From the NCBI RefSeq assembly GCF_000764305.2, contig NW_025935994.1, forward strand, positions 1 through 64,000: DNA of 64,000 nt, read 5' to 3'. The notes beneath the pieces are model-generated. The model ran no database searches and was not told where the DNA came from. It worked only from the letters and a program-made list of their open reading frames with translations. The position numbers and the translations under genes were made by a program. Position 1 is the first letter of the stretch. Every line of letters starts with the position of its first letter. Of this stretch, positions 60,226 to 64,000 are shown one piece after another. The stretch is from Hyalella azteca (Eukaryota; Arthropoda; Malacostraca; Amphipoda; Hyalellidae).

Positions 60226-61089
60226 TTTTTAAGCGATTTTACACAGGAATTCTTATGCTTTGTCACCGATCGAACTTTTCATAAATATTCAAAAATTGAC
60301 TCAAATCCTAAAATTAACAAACTAGTATGAAATTTATTTTCTGTTTCTAACTTCAAAATACCGCAAGAGTGTGGATTATGAGGGCGATCACCAGCCACGT
60401 GACGAACCGAAATGTGCGTTTGAACTTTGGGCTGGACCTAAAAGACCGAAATAAGAAGTGGTAAAACCACACCCATGCAGTCAAGTAATTTTTCCGATTT
60501 GGAAAGGTAACTTTTCTGTTTTTTCACAATAAGGTAAATCCATAGCATAGGATGCCACTCCCGCCCATATTTACATAGGATAAAACCTCCCAGCATGACG
60601 CCTACGTTAACAATTCTTAGGATATGATACGACTTCTCCATCTTAACGAGCAAGGAATTCAACATTCTACGCACTCTTTAAGTTTCTATTTCCAAACAAT
60701 AATATGGTGGAGCAACTTGTTCTCATTTATTTCAGTGAGTTTATTGTAGCTTAATTTTTGTGAATTAACTGCTTCTTTAATTGTTTATTAATTCACAATT
60801 ATCTGATATTTTTATTCCATGCGGCTAGCACCAGCTGTGGACGTGCGGTCAGGTTATCAGTCATCATACTCTTAGATAAAATTATTTCTCAGTCAAAACT
60901 CTCAAGTGTAAGTTTTGCACTCAAACGCATTGTTCATGCGGGCATGTGGTCTCTGCTGCAGCAGCCCGACGCCCGAGACCTTGGGGCGCTACGTAGTCTT
61001 GCTACGCTGCGTGGTAACCCTTGACTGACGCGAAGACGAGCCGCTCCTGGGGCGTAGAGCAGAGGGACTGCTGCGATGGCGCCAACAAA

Positions 61090-61191
61090 TCAAACAAGTG
61101 TTCCTTTATAAATATTTACTTCCTGTGCTTGATTCCTCGTTCAAACAAGTGTTCCTTTATGAATATTTACTTCCTGTGATTGATTCCTAGT
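61090..61191. repeat. 51-base direct repeat, two copies
   Basis: TCAAACAAGTGTTCCTTTAT, then RAATATTTACTTCCTGTG and a TTGATTCCT end, occurs at 61090 and 61141 with three or four differences. Confidence 0.85.
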
Positions 61192-61659
61192 TATATTATT
61201 ATAATTATGTGCGTCATAACGTACAACTGCCCGTCTCAAGTGCCCAAAATGAGCTCACTTGATCTCAACCCAAGGACGAAGTGAATATTTACCTAAGTAT
61301 TTCCCGTCAAACTCTCCATGAAACCTCCACCGGAAGTCAGGCTAGAAGGTTCTTCTACACCCCCTGTCTGAGACCGAATAGTATAAGTCCCTGCCAATTC
61401 AATTTCGCAGGCGAAAATCGCTGAACCTTCGCGTCTCGGCAAGTTTTTTGCGGCGTCGCGGCGAGAAGATTCAACTTCCGCTAACATCGGCGCAACCTCG
61501 AAAAATGCCAGCGTTTTGTTTCAACCTGCCCTTCCTGGTGCCATGCGTGCCCCGAGCTCATTGTTCACCCAAGCGTTGAATACATTGTTGGTAACGCTGT
61601 TAACATAGTGTCACGCTTCAAGGAAATATAAAAGGAGGAAAAACAAACTTTGTTCAACT

Positions 61660-61770
61660 TTAATGCAATATCAACTTAAATTAAAAATAAAAAATCAACT
61701 TAAATTAATAAAATAAATCAACAAAAATCAACTTAAATCAACTTAAATCACCTTAAATCAACTTAAATTC
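61660..61770. repeat. ATCAACTTAAATC tandem array
   Basis: Short units AATCAACTTA with variable A-rich spacers; the last units are regular at 11 bases. Confidence 0.85.
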
Positions 61771-63167
61771 AAATCTGTGTTGGGATGACAATCGGGCCTA
61801 CTTTTATAATAGCTCACGCGGTCAATGGAAATATGATTCTTGTAGTGCTTCTTAAATTTAAAATTTCCTGTTTATATATTTATTAACGATCAAGCTCTAT
61901 AAATTTAATGAAAAGCATGGCATTATTTGAAATAAACTTCTCGTGTAGAGTGTAAAGTCAAACACCAAAGTCGGAGGGATTTAGAAGTTAGTTTTTTAAT
62001 GACAAACTGTCTGGTCCGTCCGAGGGTCGCTGTCAGGATTGGGCGATACAAGACTTAGTTCGGACAAAATCTCGATAAAAATATATCTTGATTATTATAT
62101 CGATAATAATATTTAGACGATAATATATATCTTAATTCTCAAATATATCTTGACAATTTGAGGCTTAGTTCTTAAATATCATCATTTTGCCTCGGTACAA
62201 CTCAACGAAGAAAAACAGCGATTTTAAGCACTTATCATCTCAATGAACATAACGATGATACGAAAGCCTCGTATAATTTCATATTACATCCAAGTGGTGA
62301 TAGCGGGTGTCGTGGTCATAGAAGGCAATAGAGTTCGTGCGCATGGAAACAAGCATTTACGCAGTGCGTGAGCGCGAGTTAATTTAGCACTTGTCGCCAT
62401 GACGGAAGTGTTCAGCGTACACCGTTTGTTCGTTATGCTGGCTTTCGCTGTTAATTGTGGCCACCCCACGACCGCATATATGCAGGCGTTTGCGCTCAAC
62501 GCCTTTACGTTGTGATACGCTGCCACCCAGTGCAGGATGCACCGGTCATTTACGCACGATGGTTGAGTTCAGACGTTCAGCATTGCGTTTCATGCGAAGC
62601 TGTTCAAGTAAAAAATGCAATGTTCATCATTCTTGGTACAAGCGATGTTATGTGATGGATATGGGAGCTAATGTATATTCTGCAGCGTAGTGTTGCGCTC
62701 GAATACTTGGACACGTAGTGACTTCCTTGTAAATTGTTTGCTCGACGAAGACGCTGCGTGTTTGCTCACAAACACTACACGTCTTCACACCTTGCAACAC
62801 ACGAGATGGCTTTGAACGATAAAGCGCTTGTTGGAATTTCTTACTCCTATGCTCGTATGCTAAAATTCCTCAGCAGGTTATTTATTGTCAGTAAATTGCA
62901 AGTATTTATGTCCTGTTTTCTACAGTGATCAGTAAAGTAACTCAATTTGTGCACGCTCTTATCGCACAGCTGTTGTGTTTATAATGTAGGTGTACGAGTT
63001 AAATCGAGGAAGTAATGGATCTCTAATCGTTAATGTTACGATTATTTCGATCTACATCAATCTGACATGCATAAACATGTTTGAGGAGACGCCAAATATC
63101 CGTCCTTACGCGCCGCTGTGCAACGACAGTGCCACTCAGTGGCACTCCTCCTGCGTGGTGACATGGC

Positions 63168-63390
63168 GCGTCTGGTGCCTCGTGATGCTGGTGGTTCACT
63201 GGTACATGGTGCGTCTGGTGCCTCGTGATGCTGGTGGTTCACTGGTACATGGTGAGTCCGGTGCCACGTGATGCTGGTGGTTCACTGGTACATGGTGCGC
63301 CTGGTGCCACGTGATGCTGGTGGTTCACTGGTACATGGTGCGCCTGGTGCCACGTGATGCTGGTGGTTCACTGGTACATGGTGCGTCTGG
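63168..63390. repeat. 43-base satellite, about 5 units
   Basis: Unit GCGTCTGGTGCCTCGTGATG, CTGGTGGTTCACTGGTACAT, GGT. The first two units have CCTCGTGATG and later ones CCACGTGATG, creating an E-box (CACGTG) per unit. A lone partial unit (GGTGCCACGTGATGCTGGT) recurs at 63933-63951. Confidence 0.92.
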
Positions 63391-64000
63391 AAAACACACG
63401 AATTTATCATATTTGAACAAAGAAAATTATTTTTTGAAAATATTGTTATAAATTTTACTGTTCTTAAAGTAAAATAATGTAAATTGTATCGGCATTTTAG
63501 CCTAATCCATGTGTATATATGGCCCCCACGATATAAAGTTCAACATTCGGTGTAAACTTCTCGATCAATTGCTGCAGATCCAAATAATAACCGCCGGGAC
63601 ATTGCGTGCAGCAGGCAAATCATCGTGCATGCTGGTGAAGAATAAGGTTATGTTGCAGCAAAATTGCTGCTTCCTGCCTCCAGAGCGTGTCATGCCATCC
63701 AACCTTTGCTCCCTTACAATACTCCACTCGAGCCGAGCTTCAAATGTTTTAATCCCCCAAGAATATTTTAGTTCTTTTGAGAAAGGGAATCTATCAGTGA
63801 TTTGAATTGGTAGAGGACAATTTTTAATTTTTTGCCTGTTTGATCTGTGCTGCTTGTATGCGATTGTAATATACGAATATAAATCAGTAAACTATTAAAA
63901 TTTTGAGGAATTTCACTCATAAATGTTATGATGGTGCCACGTGATGCTGGTAGAAGAAGAGACTTATTCAAATGAAAGCATTTTATTTGTAAACAATTAG
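63391..64000. other. Window end without recognisable genes
   Basis: A 98-codon ORF at 63509-63805 shows no domain. The only landmark is the lone 43-base-satellite fragment at 63933. Confidence 0.4.

Larger units (their letters stand above)
57391..63160. other. Stretch without recognisable genes
   Basis: Contains a GATATTGTGTGAAT array (60110-60225), a 51-base direct repeat (61090-61191), an AAATCAACTTAAATCAAC array (61660-61770) and a CpG-rich patch (60960-61090). ORFs up to 142 codons are repeat-driven or without similarity. Confidence 0.45.

Noticed and set aside
62399..62515. 38-codon ORF with hydrophobic core (MTEVFSVHRLFVMLAFAVNC)
   Set aside because: Too short, no promoter or convincing donor; chance occurrence is likely.

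Overview
This is a eukaryotic nuclear window, most likely from an arthropod and probably a crustacean. The grounds are spliced genes with GT-AG introns, an AT-rich background, metazoan HSF and TIM50 proteins, many small DNA transposons and minisatellites, and no long uninterrupted genes. The taxon is an inference. The window carries signs of a short-read assembly: two single-N joins and an intact Nextera mate-pair junction adapter.

Two genes are fully resolved. On the minus strand, 14281 down to 776, lies a heat shock transcription factor (HSF). I reconstructed it as 12 coding exons whose phases all agree, giving about 853 residues: DNA-binding domain, HR-A/B trimerisation coiled coil, a long Ser/Thr/Asn-rich regulatory region encoded mostly by one 964-base exon, and an acidic C-terminal activation region. 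On the plus strand, 15374 to 21109 (or 21601), lies TIM50, the mitochondrial inner-membrane receptor of the TIM23 import complex, in 7 or 8 coding exons and 408 or 409 residues. The two genes are head to head with about 1.1 kb between their start codons.

The HSF introns hold a 690-base inverted-repeat element (4890-5579), a 905-base non-autonomous hAT-like element with an 8-base target duplication (11395-12299), and two related TA-flanked elements (12340-13253 and 13402-14001). Downstream of TIM50 lies a near-identical 949-base duplication that breaks inside a 220-base palindrome (22437-24481).

From about 24.5 kb to the end there is no recognisable complete gene. One convincing orphan first exon starts at 31238. 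Weaker candidates are a promoter-like segment with a small secreted-looking ORF (38.45-38.71 kb), a Leu-rich ORF (43012), and a possible torsin-like fragment (46.46-46.64 kb). The rest is intron or intergenic DNA with satellites of 28, 43, 54, 57, 27 and 16 base units, a 219-base MITE, and a tRNA-derived SINE on the minus strand near 47.8 kb. Order and orientation across 43614, 46112-46149 and 57098 should not be trusted. I see no convincing new biological system. The most notable items are the mate-pair adapter, the triplicated HSF splice donor, the intron-retention stop that would remove the HSF activation region, and the palindrome-associated duplication.
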